The notes under the pieces are model-generated. The model was not told where the DNA came from and did not search any database. It saw only the letters and a list, made by a program, of their open reading frames with translations. A stretch of DNA of 64,000 nucleotides from NCBI GenBank assembly GCA_022592445.1, contig JABYQR010000153.1, positions 37,632-101,631 on the forward strand, read 5' to 3'. Position 1 is the stretch's first letter. Each line of letters starts with the position of its first letter. Both the position numbers and the translations under genes were made by a program. The DNA is from Cytidiella melzeri (Eukaryota > Basidiomycota > Agaricomycetes > Polyporales > Irpicaceae). Positions 1-9,812 of the stretch are shown piece after piece.

Positions 1-1516
1 TCGATGGAATAGGAATCTTTTCTTTTAATCCCTTTGTTCCTTTGTGAAGATTTTCGACAATCTTATTCCCTGGGTGTCCTAGTCGATTATGCCACAACGT
101 GTAATCATTATGACTAACTTTATTAATTGAGTCTATCTTCCTGACTAGACGTCCTTTAATCCAATAAAGTCCGGCATGATCAGGTTGACCATTTATAATC
201 TCTTTTCCTTCATTATAAATTGTCCATCCTTTCGATGTAACACTGCTGGTGCATCCTTGTTGCAGTGCTCTAGAAGGAGAAAAGAATCTTGTAGTCGCAT
301 CTGGTATATAGAGGACATTGTTCAAAGTTGTGCGATGTATTTTATCTTTCACAAGGACCGTGTCAAGTACAACCGTTCCTTTTCCCAATATTTTGACAGT
401 CATATCTTTACCTGCTACAGAGCATGTACCTGCTACCGTTGCTGGTTGATACGAGATAAAGTCGTCAATTTCATTGGTTATGTGACTAGTAGCACCACTG
501 TCGATGAGCCATTCAACGCTTTCAGTCTCACACGTGGAATACAGAGAAACGTTGATGATTTCATTATCGTGCTCGAAGACAGGTTTGGTATCTACTTGAA
601 GATTATTTACAGTCGCTTTGTCTTTGCCTTTGCCTTTGGACTTCTTTCGTTGTCCTCCTTTCTTTCCTTTATTCTCCTTGTTACCCTGCTTGTTGTTGGT
701 AGAAGATCCTTGCTGATTATTTCCATTACCGCGAGACTTGTTCTGGTTAGGTTTCCCTTTATCCCAGTGCTGACTCGTAGTATGGTTAGAAAGCCCACAC
801 TTCTTGCATTTTTCCTTCGGTAAACGCGTGGTCTGCGTAATCCGATTCGCATTTTCACTGTTTGAACCCTTTCGACGTAACTCTTCCGCAAGTATCTTGG
901 GGATGAGCGTGTCAAACTTAATTTCTTCGGGTTTTGCAACAGTGCCAATGTATGCAGAAATGGCGGTTTCATATGACGTTGGTAAAGCCCACAAAAGAAT
1001 ATGAACTTTAATTTGATCATCAAGGTCTAACCCAGCAACTTTGGTATCTCCAATCTTAGTACGGAAGCCTTGAATTTGTACGTTCATATCCTTAGACTCA
1101 TCAAAAGTTGAGCTAAGTAGGTTTCTGAACGCAACAGAGCTTGCTAAGACTGATGTCTTCTCAAAATCTGTTTTCAACTTCTTCCACACTGCGGAGGCCA
1201 AATCCTCTCCTTCAAGATAGGATTGCAAAGTAATGTCAAGGTAAATATTGAAATAAGCTAAAGCGCGTTGGTTCCGAATTTCCCAATCCTTAAGTTCCTT
1301 CTTCTCATCAGAAGTGTCAGGAGGTGCAGTAGTCGTACCAGAACCTGAACTGGTTGCAGCTGCTGCGGGTAAGGTAGGTTTTGTTTCGGTTCCATTCACG
1401 ATTAACCAAGTGTTTGAATATCTGAACAAGCCAATCATAGCGGTGGACCATTTCTTGTAGTTTGAACCGTCAAAGACGATCATTTGACTACCGCTAATCT
1501 TTCCTGGTTCAGCCAT
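1..1516 (-). CDS. Ty1/copia gag-pol polyprotein, N-terminal part
   Basis: An uninterrupted frame of about 505 codons starts at ATG 1516 (MAEPGKISGSQ) and runs off the left edge. It begins with a copia-type gag domain (FDGSNYKKWSTAMIG), followed near residue 240 by a zinc knuckle of spacing C-X2-C-X4-H-X4-H, a Lys/Gly/Asn-rich linker, an aspartic protease motif WLIDSGATSH near residue 335, and the GAG-pre-integrase region (LWHNRLGHPGNKI) close to the edge. The gene would make virus-like particle protein, protease, integrase and reverse transcriptase for retrotransposition. The last Cys of the knuckle is replaced by His. No stop is present in the visible part, so the copy may be recent. Confidence 0.85.
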   Translation of the reverse strand, partial: MAEPGKISGSQMIVFDGSNYKKWSTAMIGLFRYSNTWLIVNGTETKPTLPAAAATSSGSGTTTAPPDTSDEKKELKDWEIRNQRALAYFNIYLDITLQSYLEGEDLASAVWKKLKTDFEKTSVLASSVAFRNLLSSTFDESKDMNVQIQGFRTKIGDTKVAGLDLDDQIKVHILLWALPTSYETAISAYIGTVAKPEEIKFDTLIPKILAEELRRKGSNSENANRITQTTRLPKEKCKKCGLSNHTTSQHWDKGKPNQNKSRGNGNNQQGSSTNNKQGNKENKGKKGGQRKKSKGKGKDKATVNNLQVDTKPVFEHDNEIINVSLYSTCETESVEWLIDSGATSHITNEIDDFISYQPATVAGTCSVAGKDMTVKILGKGTVVLDTVLVKDKIHRTTLNNVLYIPDATTRFFSPSRALQQGCTSSVTSKGWTIYNEGKEIINGQPDHAGLYWIKGRLVRKIDSINKVSHNDYTLWHNRLGHPGNKIVENLHKGTKGLKEKIPIPS

Positions 1517-2085
1517 TATAACCAAAAGCAATCAAGGATCAAGTCGTAGTACGGAATGTACACTTCAGAGATATGAGGTACTACAGGTGCAATTACAGGT
1601 GATGACGTCTGTTTAGAAGTTTCTTCTAGAAGATCTTCGACTTCGGTGTTTTCTCCGGAATCTGAGTTCTTATCTAGAGATTGACTGGATGTGTCACCAA
1701 TGTAAGTTGTGCCTGTGATGATCTCTGATGGTTCCTGATCTATTACTACTTCTGGTTCGTTGTTCTGTGGTTCTGATTCTCGACGATTTGCTAAGTCTAG
1801 AAGGTATGAATTGACTAAAGCAGGTACGTCAAGATGCGGTACAGATCCTATGTAACCTCTAATGAGTTCTTTCTGATGTTCAAAAGGTTCAAGATATCGG
1901 TCCTGTGTTACCAATGCAATAATTCTATAAACTTCGTTTAAATCTGCTTCAAACGAATATCTATAGCGGTTAGGGCACGGTTGTGTTTCACAGGGTCTTG
2001 CAACACTGTCGACGTCACAAAAGTTCTCTGAGTCAAAGAGGTGCAATTCGGAATTCGTACACGCTAATGAAGCCAGAGTACAACG
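1516..2085 (-). CDS. open frame ending in a TAATG overlap with gag
   Basis: A frame open from the stop near 2086 to the TAA at 1516-1518 encodes about 189 residues with no internal methionine, acidic and Ser/Thr-rich in its C-terminal half. Its TAA shares its last base with the gag ATG, giving TAATG. No ATG start is visible, so it is probably entered by splicing (a pyrimidine-rich stretch ending in CATTAG lies just inside the open frame near 2065), by frameshift from the broken ORF upstream, or is a remnant. I do not recognise the product. Confidence 0.35.
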   Translation of the reverse strand, partial: RCTLASLACTNSELHLFDSENFCDVDSVARPCETQPCPNRYRYSFEADLNEVYRIIALVTQDRYLEPFEHQKELIRGYIGSVPHLDVPALVNSYLLDLANRRESEPQNNEPEVVIDQEPSEIITGTTYIGDTSSQSLDKNSDSGENTEVEDLLEETSKQTSSPVIAPVVPHISEVYIPYYDLILDCFWL

Positions 2086-2296
2086 TTACAAACTAAGTAA
2101 AGAAAAGTCATAAAAGTTCGTCAGAATGCGCTACGTGATGGTCGTGACTCGAAGCAGAACAGAGAGAGATAGAGAAATATACAAGTACACTACGGACTAC
2201 GCTAATGAAAATGACCGTTTGTAAAAGTATAAAGTACACATCGCGATATTTTATAGTATACAGTGCGCGGTATAGTTCGATTTGCAGAGAGTCCGT

Positions 2297-3693
2297 TCAA
2301 AGAGAAGACGATCCAGGCTCTAAAGAAGGCTCGAGCGCAGCGGGCTCGATCTTTACCTCCTTCATTTTACCTTTGAACTCTTCCTCCCTATGAAAGATGC
2401 TCATCCAGTCTTCCTTCTTCTCCATACGTCTCTGAGTCAGCCAGACCAGCTGGTGATCGCTAAGATGATCGCGACCATTGAAGACCTCCATCGCTGTGTG
2501 AAAGTCCGCAACTGAGATGAAGTAGTGTTCCAGATGTTATCACAGTCCGGCCACTGTCCCCTCTTGAGTTGAGGTAGATCGGGCACAGGCTGTATCTCTT
2601 GATCCTCTGAGACTTGGCAAACTCTTCCAACTCCTCACCATCTCCGATAGTGTCGCATTTGTTCCCATGCTACGACCATCGTGTCGACGAGTCCCCTAGA
2701 GCGTAGACAGCTCATTGGGCGTATAGTTGGGTGGTTGACGTGTTGCATAGCGAGGATGGAACAAACCTGCTCCGGCCTGAATACCTCCCCCTTTGGTCCA
2801 TCCACGCCATAAACCATACCACACGATAGACAGGCGAAGCCGGCCTAGTGTCGGTACGATCGACGTGGACCCAGTCGTCGAATGAGAAGGTGGGAACGAC
2901 TGGTTGGGGAGCGAATACCGTTGGCCATTCATCTTCAACCTGTCCCTCCTCCTGAGTAGTGGAGGACGGAACCGGAGTAGGCTCGGCAGCAGAAGCGGCC
3001 TGGACTACTGGTTCTGAAGAATCATGAGAAACTGGTGAACTGATATTTAAACCGTTCATACCATCAACGATATCCGGAATGACCGGTGTAGGCGGATTGA
3101 CCATTGTAGAAGAAGTCTGTGGAGATGCAAAATTATTTAATGCTTGGGCAACCATGTCCCAAAGCGATAATCCTGCACTCACAAAAGGCGGTGGCATTGG
3201 AGTAGGATGACGATGGGATGAGGGTGCGACGGCGACGCAGATCGGCGCGGAGGTGCAGCATTAACCCTGGAAGAACTTTGGGTTTGATGCGCCCTGATTT
3301 CCGCACTGACATTACGAGGCCTTCGTCTGTATAAATCCAATTCCGCCTCACGATTGGCTTCATCGATGATACGATTAACCTCTCGGAGGTGCCTTTGCCT
3401 GTCACTCTGCCTGAACCTGTCCCAGCCATGACGACCGAGAAGGCTGTACTCCATCGATTCCATGCGCCGACTCCGTCCCTGTCAACGTAGTTGACATTGA
3501 TCCTGGCATCCTGAGCATCGGTTTGACTCATACGGATAGAGATGGGAGTTGCTGAACTCCTTATCTCCATAACGATGGGGTGACCCATACGGTCAAACCG
3601 AGTGTAGTCATGAACGCGGTAGGGATCATTGGGAGAATGGGGAGCGAAGCGGGCATTGACGCGACGGGAAGTGCGGCGAGAGTTGTTCGGCAT
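2297..3693 (-). pseudogene. frame-broken accessory ORF in the copia leader
   Basis: From the ATG at 3693 coding-like sequence continues leftwards to the stop near 2297 but switches frame several times: around 3465, 3215, 2815, 2640 and 2540. The pieces have protein character: a basic Arg-rich N-terminus (NNSRRTSRRVNARF), an acidic/basic helical stretch, a Pro/Ser-rich middle and a charged C-terminus ending near GSSSL. Joined, it would exceed 400 residues. I do not recognise the family. Its place between primer site and gag suggests an extra ORF carried by the element, or a host fragment; part of the switching could instead be introns. Confidence 0.45.
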
Positions 3694-4470
3694 CTTCAAA
3701 AATATAATGGTCTGGAAGAAAGAATCGAAAGTATAAGATTTATGTCGTCGTATTCAATCCACAACACTTTCCTTGAGAAAGTCCTGGGGATTGCTAATGG
3801 AAAAGTCGAATGTGAGTAAAAGTTTTCCACAAGTGATTCAAGACGAGTATGACCACTTGCAACTTCGACTTCTACCAGTCGGTATGATACGACGAAAACA
3901 TAATGGCGCATGTAAGAAACACCACGAAGTATAGGAGAGTCCACAATCTCCGTGATACCAAAAGTAAAAGTGGACGACATGCCTCAAGAAATTCTACAGC
4001 TACAAAAAGCGGCGATTTCTAATTCCAGGACTGACTGACGTGCGCCAACACGAAGGTCCTAGGCCTCTAAGTCACGAGCTTAGAGTGCCACTCAACACTA
4101 CCCTCCTATTGTACTACTCCGCCGATCTACCACTTGTACAAGTGGGAGCTTGTTCCTCCACCACCGGATTTTACACTGCGTGTTAGGCAGATTCCGCGTA
4201 ATGCACGACTCGTTAAAGTCGAGAACCACCAAGGGTGGCTTAAGTATTCAGCTGGGTTGGGAGTGCGTACGCAAGGGGCAAGTAGGTGAGGGAATTAGCT
4301 GTAGAAGATCAGTTGGGAATATTGTATTCGAAGCTGAGGCAGTCAACCAGTACAACTCTACTACTACTATGTGGCCAAACAAAGTAAAGTAGAGAAACTT
4401 ACTTATAAGAAAGCTTGGGGGATACTGGTTGGTGGATGTCGTTGAGAGTGTGGATGTAGTTAAGTTAAAA

Positions 4471-4486
4471 GCCGGGGCTCATAACC
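4471..4486 (-). other. primer-binding site matching initiator tRNA-Met anticodon loop
   Basis: The minus strand reads GGTTATGAGCCCCGGC directly after the LTR end. Its reverse complement contains GGGCTCATAACC, the anticodon stem-loop of eukaryotic initiator tRNA-Met. Drosophila copia is known to prime from an internal fragment of this tRNA rather than its 3' CCA end. The same motif sits next to the LTR of the right copia element (57243-57258). Confidence 0.7.
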
Positions 4487-5046
4487 TAACAAAGTGGAAT
4501 ATGTGTGCGAGGGGTAGAGGCTGTTAAGCTTCGAAGATGAGTCTTATTATTCTTGCTGCTTCAGCAGCTCTGCTTATATACATGTCTGTATCTACTTATG
4601 TAAGCGACTACTATACATGTCTACTTCAGCTATTCTACTGTACTACTAAGTGCATGACTCATGCATGACTCATGCTATGAGTGCATGACTCATGCATGAC
4701 TCATTGTATGACTAGGTTCAGCACTTGTACCAGAGGCGTACATAATGAGTAAATGACTCATGCTAGTACTTGTCCTCAGATGTATGCTTTAGGCATCCTC
4801 TGGAGTCATATGTGCTTTCCATGTCATTTCCTATGCTACTAGAACACAGGCGTACATATATGTATAGTATACTACAACCCATATCTGTACGTCTCAGCTA
4901 ATGTGATGGTTACTACTAGAGTTTCCATATACGGCTGCATAATTCCCATACTAAGACTGTGGGAACTCTGCTACCTTAAGCGTCCTTGTAATAAGGCGTG
5001 GGAAACTACATATCATATCATATTATTATATTATATAGTTTTAACA
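4487..5046 (-). repeat. putative 5' LTR of left copia element
   Basis: On the minus strand the block begins TGTTAAAAC and ends CTTTGTTA immediately before the primer-binding site. The inner edge is fixed by the primer site. The outer edge is inferred from the TG start only, since the partner LTR is not in the window. It contains five perfect TGACTCA motifs and an AT-rich stretch near 5018-5045. Confidence 0.5.
4655..4760. promoter_or_regulatory. array of five TGACTCA (Gcn4/bZIP-type) sites in the LTR
   Basis: Perfect TGACTCA occurs at 4655-4661, 4666-4672, 4686-4692, 4697-4703 and 4754-4760. TGACTCA is the known binding site of yeast Gcn4 and AP-1-like bZIP factors. Position inside the putative U3 part of an LTR suggests an enhancer; activity is inferred. 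Confidence 0.45.
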
Positions 5047-5721
5047 GCTACGTTCAGTAGTGTGTGCTTGAGTAGAGTGAAAGTAGGTGTGGATTGGAGT
5101 AGCTACAGACATCCTTACATACATGTAGATGGAGCTACATACAAAAATAGTACAAACTAGAGAAGTCATAAATTATACATACAGAGTATATATGGTGGCT
5201 ATTAGTTGCCACATCTATGGGGAGTATAAGTACTGTATATATCAGGGCAGGGCGGATGGGGCTGGGACATGTGACAAAAAGTTCCTAGCGGATGACCGGA
5301 TGGGACAGGTTTCATCTGTGACGCGCGCAAAAGAACAGGATTCCAGTTTATACTGCAAACCACTGTAAACCACAAGCAGGCACTTCTCCTTTGTCCTCCT
5401 GGTTATTTGACCGCTATGCCCAATTCGCCAAGGCGTCACATCTTCGCTTTTGCTTTTGTCACGTTGGCCGAACATGATGCATGATGCATGAGGACTTGTG
5501 CGACAGTTTGTATCAGAGCGCGCGAAGGTCTCCTCCAGGAGAGCGAAATAATTACACCGCCCCTCCTTACATGCTTCCAGCAAACAGAATCTACATAAAA
5601 ATTGGCTAATCTGCGTGAGCAGGATTACATATGTCTAGACCTCACGCTCGCTCGTCAGATACAAGGTCGACATCGAAAAGCGAACTGAGGCCCACCGTGC
5701 TTCTTTTTCACGTCCTCCAAG
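5047..5721. other. intergenic, no supported gene
   Basis: Between the copia LTR and the end of the thiamine gene. Open frames here (for example 5242-5583 minus) have no recognisable domain. Simple TA-rich tracts occur near 5165-5190 and 5230-5245. Confidence 0.5.
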
Positions 5722-7844
5722 TTACAGCAGATTCAAAGCCATGTCCCAAAATCCTTTTTCTAGCCTTGTACACCGCTCCCAAACAGCTCGCCATTCTTCA
5801 AAGCGGGCTGGACTTGGAGGATCTGCCGCAGCAATAGCCTCCATCGTAGCTACCAGACACAACTACACGTCAGCAACCTTACACGTACCAAAATGAGGAA
5901 TCAACAGTATCAATACTCTCACCTATACCAACCTTCACGGCGCTCTGGTATTGTTCACCGCCGTAGTCGTCCATCCAATGCGCGTATGGGTTCCCGTCGA
6001 CGACAACCCACGTTCCTTGTTTCCGCGCTTCTCTCTTCAGCCACAGCCCAACCTCACCGTAGCCCAAGAGACAGGCAGCGGCAGCCATCGTCAACTTTGT
6101 CGCGTCGCCTGCGGACCACGATCATTGAACGTGTCGTTCGACCCCCCAGAGTACATTCGGCGTACCTTGAATACCACAATCAATGATGTACGCTCCATAT
6201 GCAGTTGTCGCAGGTGACTCTACTGTCGCGAGGAGTTCAGCCTCGCTTATGCCCCATTTCGCGCAAAAACCTTTGTGGGTGGAGATTTCGTTGATGACGT
6301 TCATGATGGTGTCCGTGGCAGACTGTATCGCAGCAAAAGAGGTGGATTTCGCAGCGAGAAGGCTATGTCAGTGTGTCAACTTCATGTTCGGTTTCGCTCT
6401 CTGGCATAAATTTAGCATACCCGTACGCCCTTGCGTAATACCTCAAGTACAGGTAGTCTTGCCTTGGAACCGTTGAGCGAGGTCTTTAAATGTAAAAAGA
6501 TGAGACAACGTACTTTATAAAGTGCAGGAAACACTCCTTGGGAAGCGTCCCTTTGGCTAGCTGTTTCACAAACTCGTGCTGTACATATTCTTTCCATATG
6601 CCCGCAGTGGACTTGATGAGCATCCGGATTAAGGGATGCGGGTCACTTGGTGTCGGCCTGTCAGATGATATGTTCAGAGTGAATGCTCAGGCAAGAAGTG
6701 GAGCGTGTATGAAATACCTAGGGATAACTCGAATGGTAAACGAATGCATGTGGTTCAAAGGACCGTGCCCTCTGCCTCTCGGGGATGCGGTTTCGATGGC
6801 ACGATGAGTGTATTCAGTGGCAAAAGTCGTAGCTTCATGGACTTGTTTGTCTGTCAGCAGGTACGGCTGAGAAAAGGTGACTATGAAGACGCACCGGTCC
6901 TGTTGCGACTGAGCTCGCATGACAATGCTGCGGACAGAGTGCAACCTGTTCCATGAGTGCTTTTGGAGTTGATCCGAGGACGCAGGAAGAGAGTGGGCCC
7001 TTCGGTACCCTGTAGCACATCTACGACAATATCGCGGCCTGCATAATCATCCTCTGCTATCTGCAGTATTTCCAAGTTCTCGTCATATAACCCGTTGGAG
7101 ACTATCCGGAGATCTGGTCTTGCTGCTTTGAGTCGCGCTACGTCGTCATAGGATACGGTGAGATGTCCACCTTTGAGGAGGACGTTCGTAGGACCAAGTG
7201 TAAGGAGCTTTCGAGCGGCCACTAGCATGCCTTCAACGTTTGTGATCGTTGAACCATCTAAACCTCGAGCAGATAGGATAAGCTCTGCCTCCGCCTTGTT
7301 AGGGGTGAGGAGAAACGTGAAGGGAAAAAGCTCCGTGACGAGGACATCGAGAGCGTCGGACTGCAGTAGGGTATGTCCAGATGTCGAAACACATACAGGA
7401 TCGCAGACCAGCGGCGGCATTGATTCACTACCGCCCGGATACTGCGATTTTAGGATGCCTACAACCGCACGGATAGACGCTGCGTCGAACAACATTCCCG
7501 TCTTTATCGCCTTGATATCGATGTCATCCAGCACGGAGCGTAACTAAAAGACCATAGTAAGCGTTGATGTCGTCGATGAACATATGCCACTCACTTGTTG
7601 CTCGATGAAGGCAGGAGGCGAGGAGTGTACTGCTTGAACACCCACGGTGTTTTGTGCGGTCATCGCAACGACCACGCTCGTTCCATAGCAATTGTGGGCT
7701 GTGAAAGTCTTCAGATCTGCCTAGGAGCAGCTTTGAGTTCTGGATATGTGTGTCAAGGAACTGGTCACGTACTTGTATGCCAGCACCACCGCTACTATCC
7801 GTTCCAGCTATCGTCAACACGGCTGGCTGGTCTTCGGTCGACAT
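5722..7844 (-). CDS. THI20: bifunctional HMP/HMP-P kinase and TenA-type thiaminase (THI20-like)
   Basis: Nine exons close in frame to 558 aa: 7844-7773, 7720-7595, 7543-6895, 6850-6718, 6657-6514, 6462-6421, 6362-6166, 6108-5923, 5849-5722. The N-terminal half is a ThiD kinase (ribokinase fold): TIAGTDSSGGAGIQADLKTF at residues 11-30, the LTPNKAEAE segment, and the phosphate-binding STHGTGCTLSAAL near 265. The C-terminal half is TenA/THI-4: EYTHRAIETASP, WKEYVQHEFVKQLAKG, QDYLYLRYYA, CLLGYGEVGLWLK, and a C-terminal RFEEWRAVWERC helix. Such fusions phosphorylate hydroxymethylpyrimidine for thiamine synthesis and salvage degraded thiamine in the cytosol. I found no TPP-riboswitch core in or near the gene. 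Splice sites are all GT-AG. Confidence 0.93.
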
Positions 7845-9812
7845 GGCTTTGCGAAGCAGGTTGTGGTCGAGGACTGAGGACTAACTACCCAAAGTCCTGT
7901 CAAGCTACGAGATATTCGCGCCAAAAATCGGCCGACATCAATATCCACAACGCAACTCTTTCCAGCAGTCGCTGAGCCACTGCCCAGCAGCGTCCTACTG
8001 CTTTTCTTCCTACGTATCATCGATGTAGCGATCTTGAGGCATAGGCTGGCACAAGTTGCTGGAAAGGGTGCATGAAGTGCAGCGCGCCGTAGTGTCACTT
8101 CGGCGTAGCGTCGGATAAAATAATTGTCCAACACCAACTCGTCGACGACGTACTTAGCAAAGAGCGTACCAACACTCGCAGAGTCGAGCATTGTCAAGTC
8201 TCGGGAGCGACAACAAAAGTTGTATACATGCACACAAGGTGAATAGAATGTCCATGCCGAATATTCTGTAATGTTTACGGTTTGAAGCCACCTTTGGACA
8301 GACCTCAACCACGTACATGACTGTGCCGTTGCAAGGCATCGTCTGCCATCTGCTGCTCAGCCTCCGCCGCGTATTTTTAGCTGAGTTATTGATTCTATCA
8401 CAGTGTGAAGAAACAAGGCGGAACGTACACGTTTTACACCACGTGAAGTCGTCGAAGGACTCCGCGACTCTCAACCCGTCTTCGGACCACGTCTACGCAT
8501 AGAACAAGATGCACACTTTTACACGCTTAGTCCGGCCATGTGGACTTGGACTGCGCAAGAAACAGTATCTTAACTGTCTCTCTTCCATCCAGAATGTCCT
8601 CACATAACTGCTCATTCAGCTGCCCTTCTTGTAGAATGCACCGTCAGCAAAGTGCAAGCTGCATGATTTGAATGCGAACATAAGCATATACTTCAAGGCG
8701 AGTCGTTAGGCCTCGCTCCAGGTACTTGAAAGCCAACTGATTTTTGATTCATCCCTGGCTGCTCGTGCCCATTCATCGATATGGTAATATAGCCCATTGC
8801 GTAGAAAGTGACGGCGTGAAGCAGCTCGCTTTGCTGCCCCAGTTTCTTTTACGAGCACTTGTCATACGTTGGATATGACAGTGAACGCTCTCGTTTGGGT
8901 TCTGCGCAGCGATGTCATGACTGCGGCGACGCAGCTGCCCGCCATGTCTGCTACAACGGAGTCACGGCTCAAGAAAACAGTAGAATGGGTAACAACATGG
9001 GATACCAATAAAGGCCACGTGTATGTGCATTAAGCCGCATGACAAAGGCGACGAGCGAATTCTCAAAACGCAGCCGAAGCTCAGGTCAGTCAGAGCCCTC
9101 ATATCTACGCTCATTCCCAGTCTTTTGACATCTGCCATTTGTTTATAGCTCTCGTGCGGCCCACTGCTGCCACTGACCCGTTCAAACCAGCAACTTTTGA
9201 ACTGTCGACGAGCGGTGCACTGTTCGGGAGCAATTTCTAATGTCGAAGACATCTGATCGTTTTTGGACTATGGGATTTGGCGTTTGGCGCGACAGCCATG
9301 AGAGCGTTAGCACGAAGTCCCAAACATACGAGTAAGCTTCGTTCGTCTTTGATGAACATCCTGAGCCACTGACCGAATGTGATTGAGAAAGGTTGAGCGG
9401 CGTATACAATTGAGGTGTTCATTATGTTGGTCTCAAAGACGCGCTGCCGGCATCACAGCCCCTCGAATACAGCACCCGCCCTTGCTTGTGTACAAAGACC
9501 TAGAATCAAATATATCGCTGGCCGTACGTGTACGACGTCCACTTTGACCTTCCCTTGTGTCTCACTCAATCTCTCTGTGCCCAACTTTGCTGTCGGTCCA
9601 CAATGCCTCAAAATCCCAGCCAATGGTGTCTCGACGCTTTATGATCAAATGGACTACGAGTGCCCTACCCATGGCCAACCTTTTGTCCAACAGCCAGCTC
9701 AGTAGAGCTCTTGCCCGAACTATGGACGTCTGGCGCTTACCAAGTATGTGTACTGAGAAGTGCATAAAACCAGGCTCGGACAAGGTGAGTGGGCATCCTA
9801 CTGAACCCCACC
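7845..9812. other. 2-kb intergenic stretch, possible unresolved small gene near 7900-8480 (-)
   Basis: It lies upstream of both the thiamine gene (minus) and the first P450 (plus). On the minus strand, fragments with protein-like composition occur (a Trp/Cys-containing WSEDGLRVAESFDDFTW piece near 8450, an LFAKYVVDELVLDNYF piece near 8120), but I could not join them in frame or identify a family. 8500-9812 shows nothing I can support; shorter ORFs there look random. Confidence 0.3.

Larger units (their letters stand above)
1..5046 (-). mobile_element. Ty1/copia LTR retrotransposon, 5' part, truncated by window edge
   Basis: Reading leftwards, the element shows a putative 5' LTR (4487-5046), a primer-binding site (4471-4486), a long leader with broken accessory ORFs (2297-3693 and 1516-2085) and an intact gag-pol frame from 1516 to the window edge. 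The frame gives a gag domain, zinc knuckle, aspartic protease and GAG-pre-integrase region in Ty1/copia order. The second LTR lies outside the window, so the LTR limits and any target duplication cannot be confirmed. The right border is placed at the TGTTA (minus strand) at 5046 because LTRs usually begin TG; this is a judgement. About 3 kb between primer site and gag is long for a copia element and may reflect captured or nested sequence. Confidence 0.75.

Noticed and set aside
5242..5583. 113-codon minus-strand ORF
   Set aside because: No domain, no splice support; lies in the 3' flank of the thiamine gene.
5722..8500. TPP riboswitch for the thiamine gene
   Set aside because: No conserved TPP-aptamer core was seen in its introns or 5' flank.
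8962..9252. 96-codon minus-strand ORF
   Set aside because: No recognisable motif and random-looking composition.
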